Shown: positions 20,792 through 32,717 of the stretch, one piece after another
How the letters are laid out: each line of letters opens with the position of its first letter
Position numbering within the stretch: the stretch's first letter is position 1
From: Galeruca laticollis
Lineage: Eukaryota; Arthropoda; Insecta; Coleoptera; Chrysomelidae
DNA: 64,000 bases
Direction: 5' to 3'
NCBI GenBank assembly: GCA_963921935.1
Contig: OY998177.1
Coordinates: 110,290,067 to 110,354,066 of the forward strand
Position numbers and translations under genes: made by a program
The notes under the pieces: model-generated
What the model was told of the DNA's origin: nothing
Database searches by the model: none
The model's input: only the letters and a program-made list of their open reading frames with translations

Positions 20792-22560
20792 AGTAAGAAA
20801 GAACAATCCCACAATAATAACCTAACAATAATGATTAATTATATCAAAAATAATTGTTTTTTTAAATTTGAAACTTTCTCAGATTGGCAGATTCTATAGG
20901 GATTTATATAGAAATTTCATTATTGAAGTAAAATATTACAATTCTATATTTTAACACTTTAACTGCCGTGTGTTCTGTATATGGTCACAGGCAATTTTAA
21001 TTCTCAGCCATGTGTACAAATATTGGACACAAGTATTAGAGGCGTCTCGGCCATGTGTATGTAGTTTGTACACATCTTTTATGGCACAACTTCATAGAAT
21101 AATCTGAATTGTCAAAGTTTTTACATTAATTGATAATATTGAAATTGCTATTACCTTTTCAAAATTAAACTCTATACACAGTTCAGTAATTTCAAAGCAA
21201 GAAATTATATTAGTGATAAAATATTTACGGACAATTCATAAGGAAGAACAAATTCTGCAATTTTATTTTAATATATTATTCACTTCTGGGTTCACAAGTA
21301 ACTATTTCCAAGTCCAAAATAATTTTTGCTATACATGTTCCTATACTCAAATCCAAACCTGCCGAATTTTACCATTTATATTCTATTATCCAACATCATA
21401 AAATATTTATTCCTTTTCAACCCTACTTGGTCAAAGCCGCAGATGAAACAACATTAATAAAGGAAGAGTGTCCAACATTAGAAAACGAGTATTATTGCCT
21501 AGAAAAATTCAAATCAAGAGATAATTCTACCATATAATTATGAGACGGCCATTTCCCCATGTATTGTTACGCTAATGATGAAAACCTTCATGAAACCATT
21601 AGGGAACAAGTAACTAATAATGAAGTTTTGATAACTCCAAATCCAGTGGTAACAGTATTGTCCAACTTCACTTCAGTCCAATATTTAGAAGTAAACAATT
21701 GATCAATTATTAGAAAGAATTCCAGAAAATTGCAGAGTTCAGATAGGAGAAGAAGCATTTTCAACTAATATGCAGATTCGAAAAGAAAAATCAATTATAT
21801 TACCATAGTTAAATGCAAAATTCTTAGAAGTACAGTTGCAAAGAATATGAAACCAATTTTAGAACTAGAAACTACAAAAACACACAGTTGGACTATTTTC
21901 GAGGATAATAAGTTCCGATAAATGATTCTATTATTTTCCAGTGTTAGGTATGAAAGAGTTACAGGCCTAGAAATTTCGATCACAACAACAGATTCTAGAT
22001 TTTAGTTTGACATTAATTGTACAGCTGAATCTCATATTGTAACAAATTTTTCGTTAACAACTTAAAAAAAAAATGTATTTTCGCGAGTTGAATACGCGCA
22101 CTAATTTTATTTACGAGGTATGTTTGTTATGGTTAAAAATTTCTGGATTTCTGGTAAATGAACATGGTATTATCCCTAATAAGTCAACTGTTGATGCTTG
22201 AATTGGTTGTATTAATAACGATTATCCATAAATAGAGATCTTCCATGATATAGGTGAACTTATTTCTGTATTGCGCTTAAATTTGCTAATAATTCACCGT
22301 CGGCTCACACGAACTGTGTTGACATATACTGTTAATATTAATCAAGTCCATTAACAGCGTTCGCTAAATCGCCAAACAACTGAAATAGATAAATCAAGCT
22401 AACTATAATATGCACTTACAATCAGCTTCGTATTGGTAAAATAAATTAGTGTGAATATAATTAATTCAAAATACATTGTTAGACAAATTTTAATATTCGT
22501 ACTTTAATTTTGGAACCAGACTGAAATTTTAATTTTAATCACAAATACTTGTAGGTTGCC
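20792..22560. other. Unassigned AT-rich region
   Basis: No clear gene. A TTTAACTGCCGTGTG motif and two GCCATGTGTA copies at 20960-21090 look like a small DNA-transposon end, but no partner end was found. Plus-strand stretches at 21690-22010 (ENCRVQIGEEAFSTNMQIRK, VGLFSRIISSDK) look like former protein but I cannot place them. They might be the N-terminal part of the Crypton that follows. Confidence 0.3.
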
Positions 22561-23172
22561 ATGGATTTTGAATTAGCCGGAGCATGTCTGAGGGAAGAAT
22601 TATGGAAATTGACTATTGATAACGTAAAAGATTTACAAGAAGTCTTATCAGTTACTCACCCAATTACTAAGAAAAAATTCTACGTACATTCCTTGTAGTT
22701 GGAAAATTATATGATTTATACAATAAATAACCTTTTCTGCGTCCGCAAAATACTAATGAGAAGAGGTAATTACTTAATTATCAACACGAAAAATGCACGC
22801 GGCAAGTAGTGGGCATAAATAAATTCTGAAATATCTCTAAGCAAATTGCAGAATGTTCAAAATTATCTAACTTTAAATTGTACACTGGTCACTATTTTAA
22901 ACGATCTTTAGCTACAATTTAAGCAAATTCAGGCGGAAACTTATTAACATTGAAGCGATATGGTGGATGGCGCTCAAATATTAGATGGATATATTGGTGA
23001 TTCTATCTTAAACAAAATTGATATTGCCAATAAAATCGGAAAATTTATTATACCTGGGGCTTCTACTTCCTATAATATTATTCCGAATGAAAGACAGGCA
23101 TCAACATATTCGTTGACAAACACTAATGATAAATTCAGCGACATCAGGATAGAGGAGAGTAGTGATACTTGA
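22561..23172 (+). pseudogene. Crypton-type tyrosine recombinase, C-terminal remnant
   Basis: A DNA-integrating tyrosine recombinase catalytic domain, decayed. GACLREELWKLTIDNVKDL contains the first catalytic Arg (CLREEL box). After stops and shifts come SKQIAECSKLSNFKLYTGHY, FKRSLATI, ANSGGNLLTLKRYGGWRS and ILDGYIGDSILNKIDIANKI with the catalytic Tyr (GYI). The HYFKR box has Lys at the usual second Arg position. The order of boxes and spacing parallel the Crypton copy at 52165-52732. At least four lesions are visible. Confidence 0.7.
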
Positions 23173-23194
23173 TCCCGCTTTCATACTTTTATAT

Positions 23195-24745
23195 ACAGAG
23201 TATCTCAAAATTGACGCTTGTCCTTTCAGATTATGAATCGGGGGGCTTAAACGAATTAAAACGTAAGAATGAAAAAAATGCGTTATGTCCATGGTTACAG
23301 GGTTATTGACAAAAAACAAAGATCTAACATTCAATGTTTACACTTTATGAAAAACGAATATTTGTTACAAAACAAGAAATTAATTTATGAAAGGTGTTCA
23401 AACAAATCGCCTCTTACTTCAATGCAAATATTTGCACGATTTATCATTGAATCACGAACCCTCTGTAGCATGTTTTCGTCTATAAATGTCAGAGCAGCGT
23501 GAATACGAGCTACTACATCTTCCGCACTCTCAACAGGTTCAAAGTAGATTTTTTCTTTCAAGAATCCCCAGAAGAAAAAATCTAATGGATTTAGATCTGG
23601 AGATCTAGGAGGCCATAGTACGCGTCCACCTTTTCCAATCCCACAGTCGGGGAATGTTTGATTTAGTAATGTTCTCACTTGTCTACCATAATGTGCAGGA
23701 GCACCATCATGTTGGAACCAACAATTCAATCTAGTTGCTAATGGAACTTGATCGAGAAATGGCAGTGGTAAATTGTCGTTTAAAAAATTAAAATACGATG
23801 CTGAATTAAGTCGGTTACGTAACATATTTGGGACGATTACTTTATTATTTGATAATCCAGCCCAAATGTTTACTGACCATCGTTTTTGGTGACATCTTTT
23901 ACGTATTAAATAAGGGTTTTCATCTCTCCACTCGTGCAAATTATGAGTATTTATAATCCCTGTCTGGGTAAATGTACACTCATCAGTAAACATAATATTT
24001 TCTATAAAATGTGGATCATTGATTACGTTATCCAATAACCATCTACAAAAATTAATCCGAAGCTCCCCATCTCCTTCATGTAAAACTTGAACTTTTTGAG
24101 GCCTTAATGGATATTAGCCATTCCTTCTTAATAATCTATGAATGGTATCTTTTTGGAAATGTGTTTGTCTCGACGTAACTCGAAGACTTGTATTTGGTTC
24201 CGCTTCAACAAAATCAAGAATTTGCTCTTCTTGGACGACGTTGGGCGTAGAATGGCGTCCTCCTTTATTTAATCTGGGATTTGAATTACCTGTTTCCAGT
24301 AATCTTTGTTCAACCCGTCGTATAGTTTTTGCATCAGGGTGCCGTCGATTTGGGAATTTTACGGTATATGCTCTAGCTGCAGCACTGGCATTATCATTAT
24401 GCGCACCTAATACTTTTAACATATCAACATATTCTCGATTGGAATAATAACGTTCCATTTTTAAAACAAATAACCGTATGAAACTATACTTTTACTTATT
24501 ATGACAAATGTTGACAGAACTAATAATTAACATTTAACATTACCACAGCAACCTATGCTACTCATTTGTTTTTAGCTGACTTCGTTTTTAATAACGTGTA
24601 CATTGAACATTGAATGTTAGATCTTTGTTTTTTGTCAATAACTCTGTAACGATGGACATAACGCAATTTTTTTATTTTTACGTTTTAATTCGTTTTAGTC
24701 CCCCGATTCATATTCTGAAAGGACGGGCGTCAATTTTGAGACACC

Positions 24746-24749
<4 letters not shown>
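23195..24749 (-). mobile_element. DD41D mariner-like element with 150-bp TIRs
   Basis: Ends: TACAGAGTATCTCAAAATTG (about 23194) and, reverse-complemented from 24750, TACAGGGTGTCTCAAAATTG, next to TA dinucleotides. Similarity between the two ends continues to about 23341 and 24605, giving long TIRs of about 145-150 bp with roughly one mismatch in ten. A single transposase gene fills the middle. The right end abuts a TA microsatellite. Confidence 0.85.
23385..24458 (-). pseudogene. Mariner-superfamily transposase (DD41D), one stop
   Basis: A cut-and-paste transposase. The N terminus MERYYSNREYVDMLKVLGAH with FPNRRHPDAKTIRRVEQRL is a DUF4817-like helix-turn-helix. The catalytic part has MFTDECTF (first Asp), WFQHDGAPAHY (second Asp) and PPRSPDLNPLDFFFWGFL (third Asp). 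Forty-one residues separate the last two aspartates, so it is DD41D, a less common mariner class. The frame is continuous from 24458 to 23385 except for a single TAA at 24114-24116 after RRNG. All three catalytic residues are present, making this nearly intact. Confidence 0.88.

Positions 24750-24833
<84 letters not shown>
24747..24833. repeat. (TA)n microsatellite
   Basis: About 43 TA units directly beside the right TIR of the mariner element. The element either landed in the array, or the TA target duplication seeded its growth. Confidence 0.95.
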
Positions 24834-24835
<2 letters not shown>

Positions 24836-24839
<4 letters not shown>

Positions 24840-27360
24840 AAATAGAACATATACAGAATCCTGATAAAGGATATAAAATTAAAATTTTGTCAATAAAAAT
24901 AATTTTTAAAAATGATGTATCAAAATAATAAAATACCTCGTATAACAATATAACTAAGTACGACCAATGGTTATAATCAAAAAGATAGTAAATAAATATA
25001 AAAAGAAATCATAAACAAACATCAGAAAAACAGTTGTAAACATTAATTCTTCAACTTAATAAAAACAACCTTAGACAGAACCTCACAAGTAAACGCAGAT
25101 CAAGAAATAATATAACGCTGCATGGAATCTTAGACACCCAGAGCATCTGTTTATATTTTAAAAATAAATAGAAACTTCTAACAAATGTAACTAAAACTAT
25201 AATGATTAAACAATAAAAAGACAATTAGAAGTAATGAAATATATAGAATAAGATATTTAGTTAATGATTAATCATAAAAGTAGGTATGGGAAATATTATG
25301 ATAGGTAGGAATCTGTAATATGGGCAAGGTCAAATTTATACCAAAATAAAACAGTTGAGACAAATTATACCAACATAAATTATTTTGAATGTGAAAAACA
25401 ATAATGAAATAAATGATTACCGAAATAGTTTATGTATATAGGTGTAATAATATCAAACATAATGAGAAATGAATTGTATATATGTATAATAAGTAAATAT
25501 GTAGATTGTAGAAAACGTAGAATTAATGAAATTGCATTGACCAATCAAAACAGCGCAAATAAACAGTGATATGGAAAAAGACAATAATAATAAGGTGTGA
25601 GTGAATAAGTCAATGACAATAAGTATATTAGGTATAAAAAACTATAGTTTGCAATAAGTTTAAGTCAGAAAAACAATAAAAACAACAATAAACAAAGTGA
25701 CAGGTGAAATTTTCAATCGAACTTTCGAGAACAAAAACCACTTCCGGTGACAGACGATAAAAAGGGTTCTGTTCGATGTAAAATGCGGGAAATTGGGAGT
25801 TGAGAGTCAGTGGTCAGATAGGTAACACTAATAAAGTTATCCTAGTTTTATTTAATGTAACAAATTTATAATTAGTCAAAGGAAAAGTATAAAAATCAAT
25901 ATAAATCTAATCAATTGTAAAATAAATCAAGTGTAACAAACTTTTGTGAGACTGCAAGTAGCAGAGGAAGAAAATTATCACCCAGATAATGAAAAGCAAA
26001 GGCATTCAACATCAAAGGCGGGAAAATCTATTGGGAGCGTCTCCTCCGATGTAGCATCATTTCAAGAAAAAGGAACAAAAGGTCGGTTGTGTGTTTATTA
26101 AATATATTTGGTACCAAATAAATGAAACTTTCAAATAAGAACGTATAAATAATAATTTTAAAATAATAATTTCAAGTGATATAAAAATTTTAAGAGCTCA
26201 TATACCTGGTTTAAAGTTCTGTTATCTTTACATGAATATAATATACCAGAGAAAAGTAATATCAAAACTTACCATTATAAAGTGTAGATAAATGTATAAT
26301 TTCTTTCATGTCGAACTTCACCAAAAATATATATAAAAATTTCCACTAGTAACAGACCACAACTAATTCCAGTTTATATCAATACACAATTATTACCATA
26401 CAGTAAAATAATATTTAAAAACGTAAATTTTGAATCGATAAAATATCAAATATGTTTCCAAGTTCACGTCTCGAAGAAAACTAAAATTTAACATTTTAAA
26501 TCATTTCATAAATCCTCTTAGTTAAAAGAAAAGGAAACACTTTAAAAAGTTTTTTTGTTTAACATAGAAGCAAAGTTAGAAAGAGCAGGTGTTTGCAAAT
26601 TTCTAAGAATTTCAACGCTCACAAGATTTCGACCAAGTTATGCAAATGAGCCAGAAAAAGTCGTGGTTAAAAAGAAAGGTACAATTTTTTTGGAATATAA
26701 AGAAAGTCATATTCAAAGTGGAAATTTAGATATATATAAAATAACTCATTATTTATGTATAACGTAAGAATTGGTAGAACAAAAAGGTTAATCATTTATT
26801 TTATTAATAAATAGTTTCATCAGTCTAACTGTATAATAAGCTGTAACAAATAGTTTGTATATGAATCATTTTTTTATATGTGTTTTCAAAAGTTTTATTT
26901 CACAAAATTTTTTATCAGTCACATAAATATATCACATTAATAAGCAAGGTTGATTTTATTATCATAATATGCCCAGAACCCTACTGATTTTAAGAGTCGT
27001 AAACGAATAAGAGCAGCCGAGGTAGGAAAACATAAGAATTAAATAAACTAGATGTTCATAAATAGCATAATAAATAAAAGGAAGCATTGAATAAAAAAAT
27101 ATGTAATTTGGCGAACCCAACAATAGTATAAAAAGTTTAAAATTTGCAATAAATATAATATCATTTCATATTCACATATCCATATATTCAAATCATACAT
27201 TGATATATATTAATACTTAAAGTCCAATCATATTCAACTTGTATAAAGTATATCAATAAATATAGAGTACTTAAAAAATCAAATCATTACACACATATTT
27301 AACTGTACCACAACGTAAAAGACATATATATAGAACGTAAAGGTAAAAGTTAAATCACAT
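24836..27360. other. Long AT-rich region without genes
   Basis: No open frame with a recognisable domain on either strand. The 26555-26767 frame is short and unlike anything I know. A TTTGGCGAACCCAAC motif at 27111-27125 resembles a primer-binding site, but no LTR pair could be seen around it. Confidence 0.4.
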
Positions 27361-27361
27361 A

Positions 27362-27560
27362 TAACTTGCTTACCCCAAAAGTGGGGCTTTATATAAAATA
27401 AAGTAGCAATCATATTTAACTGCAACCCCAAAGTGGGGCATTATAAAAATAAAATATAATCAATCCAATTTAACTTGCTCCCAAACGTGGGGCAATTAAA
27501 AATGAAGCATCAATTCAATCCTATTTAACTGGCTTCCCAACGTGGGGCATTATTTAAAAT
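27362..27560. repeat. Four-unit tandem repeat with CCCAA.GTGGGGC core
   Basis: Units about 52-58 bp apart, each with TTTAACT or AACTTG followed by CCCCAAAAGTGGGGC, CCCCAAAGTGGGGC, CCCAAACGTGGGGC or CCCAACGTGGGGC, then an AT-rich AAAATAAAGT spacer. The core is a small inverted repeat, and the last unit resembles the sequence found at retroviral primer-binding regions. The repeats stop at a TA microsatellite. Confidence 0.8.
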
Positions 27561-27565
27561 AAAGT

Positions 27566-27571
27566 ATTTTA

Positions 27572-27626
<55 letters not shown>
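27566..27626. repeat. (TA)n microsatellite, interrupted
   Basis: TA repeat with one ATTATAT interruption, directly after the four-unit tandem array. Confidence 0.9.
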
Positions 27627-27629
<3 letters not shown>

Positions 27630-27632
<3 letters not shown>

Positions 27633-29760
27633 TAATATCCTAAATTTTATTTTATATATGTAATTTAATTTTATATGAATGATTTATGAAACTTTATATC
27701 GGCTAGCTCATAATTTATCTTTTATATTGATGTAATTTTAATTTCTATTTTATTTATAAGTCGGAAGCATGAATGACTCCTCTCTTTGGATTCTTGGCGC
27801 ACACGGTATAAATATAATTAGATTTATATCTGTTTATTTAAGTATTTTAAAAATGATAGTTCAGAATATAATTTCTTATAGAAAGATGGAAATATGTTGA
27901 TTCAAATAATTGTATGGAAAACATGAAAGGAATAAAAAACACCAACACTTCATTGAAAAATTAATTTAATAAATTGTAATTATGAGAAACTTTGTATTCT
28001 TTTAAAATATAAAATTATTGAATATCCCTACATACTATGCAATGCTGAATACACATTTATTATTCTCTCTTCTGCACTTGCGCATAAGTAACGCATGCGC
28101 TGATATACCTTATTAGGAACAGAAAATGCAATTCATTGTCGATGTAGTATAAACGGTAAACACCCTTCAGCGTGTATACAGTTGTGATAAAGTTTTAATG
28201 CGTTATATAAATTTAAACGAAACAATTACATATATAAGAACTCTTTTAAATAATGTGTGTGAAGTGTAAAGCAAATAGTAATTAGTCAGAACAGTTAAGC
28301 ATGCATGAAAGATAAGAAAAATTGAAATTTATGTGAAAGTTTATGAAACATGTGAACATTGAAAATCGATTATTATTTAACAAGTAAGTACAAATATTCT
28401 TATGAACTATATTGCATGCATTTCCATGGATGTAAAGTACTATGCATAGTAATAAATTGTTTTTAGGCCTTTTCTTTTAAAATTTCATTATCAAAACGTT
28501 TTTGAATAAACAATAGTTCACTGTTCGTTTAAATGGAATTCCCAAAAGTTTTAATTAAAATTCACAGACCTTATTACATAGTCCCAGGATGCGTCTACGA
28601 CTTTCTTGCAGATCTCTAACTAAGAGATACACCTTCAGAACGGCTTGTTCTTCTCTACACGAGTTCACCAAACTTATTTAAGTGTTTCTATCACTATTTT
28701 GAGGAATTTTTTTAACTTTTTCGGGAAATATTAACAAATTTTCTCTGAGGGAATTTATCACACACCTCGCTTATTCATCCCCAAAAAACCCTTCAATTGT
28801 TTTTTAAATCAACAAACTTTTCTGCTTCCTAAATCCAAAGCTTGCTTTTCCTGGTTTTATTGTTACAAATTGTCACTTTCTATGTCTTTTATTGGAAAAA
28901 ACTGTAATTGTTTGATTTTAAAGTCCTGGAGGATTAACACATTTATACACTACTGTTCAGTAAGTATTCAGGATTTTATATTAAGTCTTTTTTACAGAAT
29001 ACATTAGCTATTTTAGTCATTATCCCGTTTTTACAGTTCATTTATTTATATTTATTTTTACAAAATCTATAACCTAAAATATTAATTCATATAGATGTAA
29101 TTGTTTAATTTTTAATTCTTAAGTTTTTAATGTATTGGTCTTACATAAACTATTCCTTATTATTGATTTTATTGTTATTGTCCAATATAAAATAAATAAC
29201 CCATAAATTTAAGTTGGTAATGAAATTACTAGATTTCATTACTTCCTGTTTATAATCCATTGTTTTAAACTATATTTGGGCTGTGTTCCATATATCATTT
29301 CTCATGAAGCTTTCAACCCTTTCTTTAAAATTGTTAATTCTCATTATAAACACCTGCAAATGTTGCTAAATAATTATTGAAATAGATATTAATTGATATT
29401 ATTTCAGGTTTGACGTTTAAATGGAATTTTATTTCTGCCGAAATTCATATGGCTGTGTTCAGATCAATATGGAACTGATTGACATTAGTGTAAATCTGGA
29501 ACTTGTTGTGCAGGTAACTTTTAATACTTATTTAAATAATGTTGTGTTTAGAATTTCTATTCATAGTTCTTTTATTAATCAATCATATTGATATCTGATA
29601 TTATATTCATGCATATTTCCCTCTTTCTATTGATTTCATATCTGAATTGACAGTAACTTTTATAAAATGGTTGTGTCTACTGATACACCTTCCTGAATAA
29701 TAGATACCTTTTTTTTATGTTTATTTATATACAATTGTTTCTAGAACTAGTAGACTAGTT
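27630..29760. other. Long region without recognised genes
   Basis: AT-rich, no coding signature and no repeats shared with the rest of the window. A minus-strand stretch near 28600-28680 (EEQAVLKVYLLVRDLQES) is open but very short and unassigned. Confidence 0.4.

Positions 29761-29762
<2 letters not shown>

Positions 29763-29816
<54 letters not shown>
29763..29816. repeat. (TA)n microsatellite flanking PLE-2
   Basis: About 27 TA units ending exactly where the left inverted repeat of PLE-2 begins. Confidence 0.92.
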
Positions 29817-29820
<4 letters not shown>

Positions 29821-30247
29821 GAAAAACGAAAGTAGTTCGTTGCCGAAACTAGTTAGGGTAACTTTTTTATTGGGGAATGCGGCAATGTGATAAAGAAAAC
29901 TTTGTTTAGTTAATCCTAAGCTTTCGATAATTTATTATTATCATTATCAAAGAATCTACAAAATAAATATTATATAAATTTAAAATATTTTTTAAAGTAA
30001 AAATATTTTTTACTTACACTAATTGAGGTTGTTCACAATAATATAATATCTATTTATATGAAGAAACATCATTGTACAATTTAATCGTTAAAATATTCAA
30101 ATTGGCATGTTATCAAATTGATGACAATTTGTGACAAGTTGATGTTGTCATAGAAAACATTTTTTATATATATATTCAGTACATCAGTATAGTATATAAT
30201 AAAATGTTTACTATACTCTTATTATATTTAAATGAATTATAAGTAAA

Positions 30248-30660
30248 TCAATAGACATAATTATCCTCTATAACGCCTTGATCTTCATTATTATCTTTTT
30301 TGTCGAATGATAATAAATAACTATGAATTGAATTTAGATTCTGAATATCAGTTCTTTTATTTAAACAATTATTCTCTTGAGCAATGAATGTCATTTCCAG
30401 GAAAATCATTTTAGAGTAATTGTCTTCTTTACACAAAATTTTGAAGTTTATATAATCAATTATATGTTTTGTTGAGAAAACATTTTCTGCTAATGCTGAA
30501 CGTTCTGGGTATAATCTTGAATCACTCTTATGTAGAGCTAAGCGCTTAGTAATTTTTTGAGAAGTCTGACCCACATATACAGATTCGTATGTAGAGCATG
30601 TTAATCTATATACAACATTTGAACGTTCAGTATAAGGATCAATTTCTTTCAATTTACTAA
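30248..30660 (-). pseudogene. PLE-2 GIY-YIG endonuclease domain
   Basis: The C-terminal nuclease of a Penelope-like protein that nicks the target DNA. YTERSNVVYRLTCSTYESVY and VGQTSQKITKRLALHKSD give the VVY...VYVGQT version of the GIY-YIG core with the catalytic Arg in KITKRLALH. FLEMTFIAQENNCLNKR supplies the downstream Glu region. It ends at 30248. It is separated by a break from the RT frame upstream (30718). Confidence 0.75.
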
Positions 30661-30717
30661 AAACACGATTAATTGTCAGAACATTTTTATTTGCAAGTTT
30701 TATGTTAGTTACTTCCT

Positions 30718-31287
30718 TTAAAATTTTGGAAATTCTAGGTGTAAGATCTGTAAAATATGGTAAATATGCTTTATCAAATTAATTTTTGTTGAGAATTTAT
30801 GATATGAAAAATAGTTTATATATCTTCCTGAGCTACAAGGTTTTCTATACCAGTCTACTATAATTATATCATTACTTCTTATAAGTCTGGTGTCTAGAAA
30901 TGGAACAGATTGTTCATTATCTTCTGTTTCAATAGTAAACTGGATGTAGTGATTATAATTATTGAATTTCTCTAATATTTCATTGATGCCTGTACTAGGT
31001 AATGCCAAAATTATATCGTCTACATATTTTTTTATAAAAGAAAGACGAAAACATAGTAAAGGAATAACACTATTTAACAATTCATCCATAACATATGTAG
31101 CTAAAATTGGAGATATATTTGCTCCCATTGGTGTACCAAAAGTTTGTTTATAATACTTATTATCAAAAGTGAAAAAAGTATTATTGAATAAATAAGTAAT
31201 AATTTCTAAAAAAGTATTTTTGTTTATATCACAATATAAACGAATACGTTCCCAATTTCTTTCAATAGATTTAAAAGTGATTTCTAA

Positions 31288-31330
<43 letters not shown>
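30718..31330 (-). pseudogene. PLE-2 reverse transcriptase domain
   Basis: The palm of a Penelope-type RT: YLEITFKSIERNWERIRLYC, FFTFDNKYYKQTFGTPMGAN, ISPILATYVMDELLN, and the catalytic KYVDDIILALP, followed by FTIETEDNEQSVPFLDTRL and DWYRKPCSSGRYINYFS. These are diagnostic PLE RT blocks. At its N-terminal side the frame runs straight into a TA microsatellite (31289-31327) encoding a Tyr-Ile run, and beyond it a segment that also occurs at 32461-32592. The true fingers region is therefore missing. Confidence 0.85.
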
Positions 31331-31895
31331 AATTCTTCAGATTTTGAAATTTTAAGAGGCGGAATATGTCGAGGCAACTAAGCTGCATGTGATTTTATTC
31401 ATTTCAAAGTCAATTTTTTGAAAATTAAGGGTAAATGGTTTTTTTGGGAACCTTACTATACCGATGTACTGAATATATATATATGTATATATAAAAAAAT
31501 ATTTTCTATGACAACATCAACTTGTCACAAATTGTCATCAATTTGATAACATGCCAATTTAAATATTTTAACGATTAAATTGTACAATGATGTTTCTTCA
31601 TATAAATAGATATTATATTATTGTGAACAACCTCAATTAGTGTAAGTAAAAAATATTTCTACTTTGAAAAATATTTCAAATTTATATAATATTTATTTTG
31701 TAAATTCTTTGATAATGATGATAATAAATTATCGAAAGCTTAGGATTAACTAAACAGAGTTTTCTTTATCACATTGCCGCATTCCCCAATAAAAAAATAC
31801 CCTAACTAGTTTCGGCAACGAACTACTTTCGTCTTTCCTCTATATATATATGTATATATATATATATATAAACGAAAGCTACTAGATTGATTGCA

Positions 31896-32406
<511 letters not shown>

Positions 32407-32460
<54 letters not shown>
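32407..32460. repeat. (TA)n microsatellite
   Basis: About 27 TA units between the second 44-bp repeat and a PLE-2-associated duplicate. Confidence 0.92.
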
Positions 32461-32464
<4 letters not shown>

Positions 32465-32592
32465 AATTCTTCAGATTTTGAAATTTTAAAAGGCGGAATG
32501 TGTCTAGGCAACTAAGCTGCATGTGATTTTATTCATTTCGAAGTCAATTTTTTGAAAATTAAGGGTAAATGGTTTTTTTTGGGAACCTTGCT
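32461..32592 (-). mobile_element. Duplicate of the PLE-2 segment at 31327-31450
   Basis: About 125 bp almost identical to the sequence next to the internal TA array of PLE-2 (TTTTAATTCTTCAGATTTTG at the start of both). In each place it directly follows a TA array. On the minus strand it can read LPRHIPPLKISKSEELK. It is probably a PLE-2 leader or N-terminal piece. Confidence 0.75.
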
Positions 32593-32717
32593 TTGGGATC
32601 AATTCTCCAAACCAGTTAAATGACTTGATCCTTCCTATTTTACATTATTGGAAGTTTATTAGAGAAGGTTTTTCAGAATAAAATAGCTTGTGAATGGAAG
32701 AAAATATGTATTCAACA

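Larger units (their letters stand above)
29818..31845 (-). mobile_element. Penelope-like element PLE-2 between inverted repeats
   Basis: Two inverted copies of a roughly 380-bp repeat (29818-30200 and 31455-31845) flank a minus-strand PLE polymerase. The outer ends read GACGAAA.ACGAAAGTAGTTCG on the left and its complement on the right. The inner ends both reach GTACATC.GTATAGTA. PLEs typically end in pseudo-LTRs that may be direct or inverted; this is the inverted form. TA microsatellites sit at both outer borders and one lies inside the coding part. Confidence 0.82.

Noticed and set aside
20960..21090. piggyBac terminal repeat
   Set aside because: A TTAA-like start and repeated GCCATGTGTA are present, but no transposase or matching second end was found.
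24610..24864. Open frame with a long Tyr-Ile run
   Set aside because: It is a translation of the TA microsatellite joined to the mariner terminal repeat.
27362..27560. CRISPR-like array
   Set aside because: Only four imperfect units with similar spacers, in a eukaryotic transposon-rich context with no cas genes.
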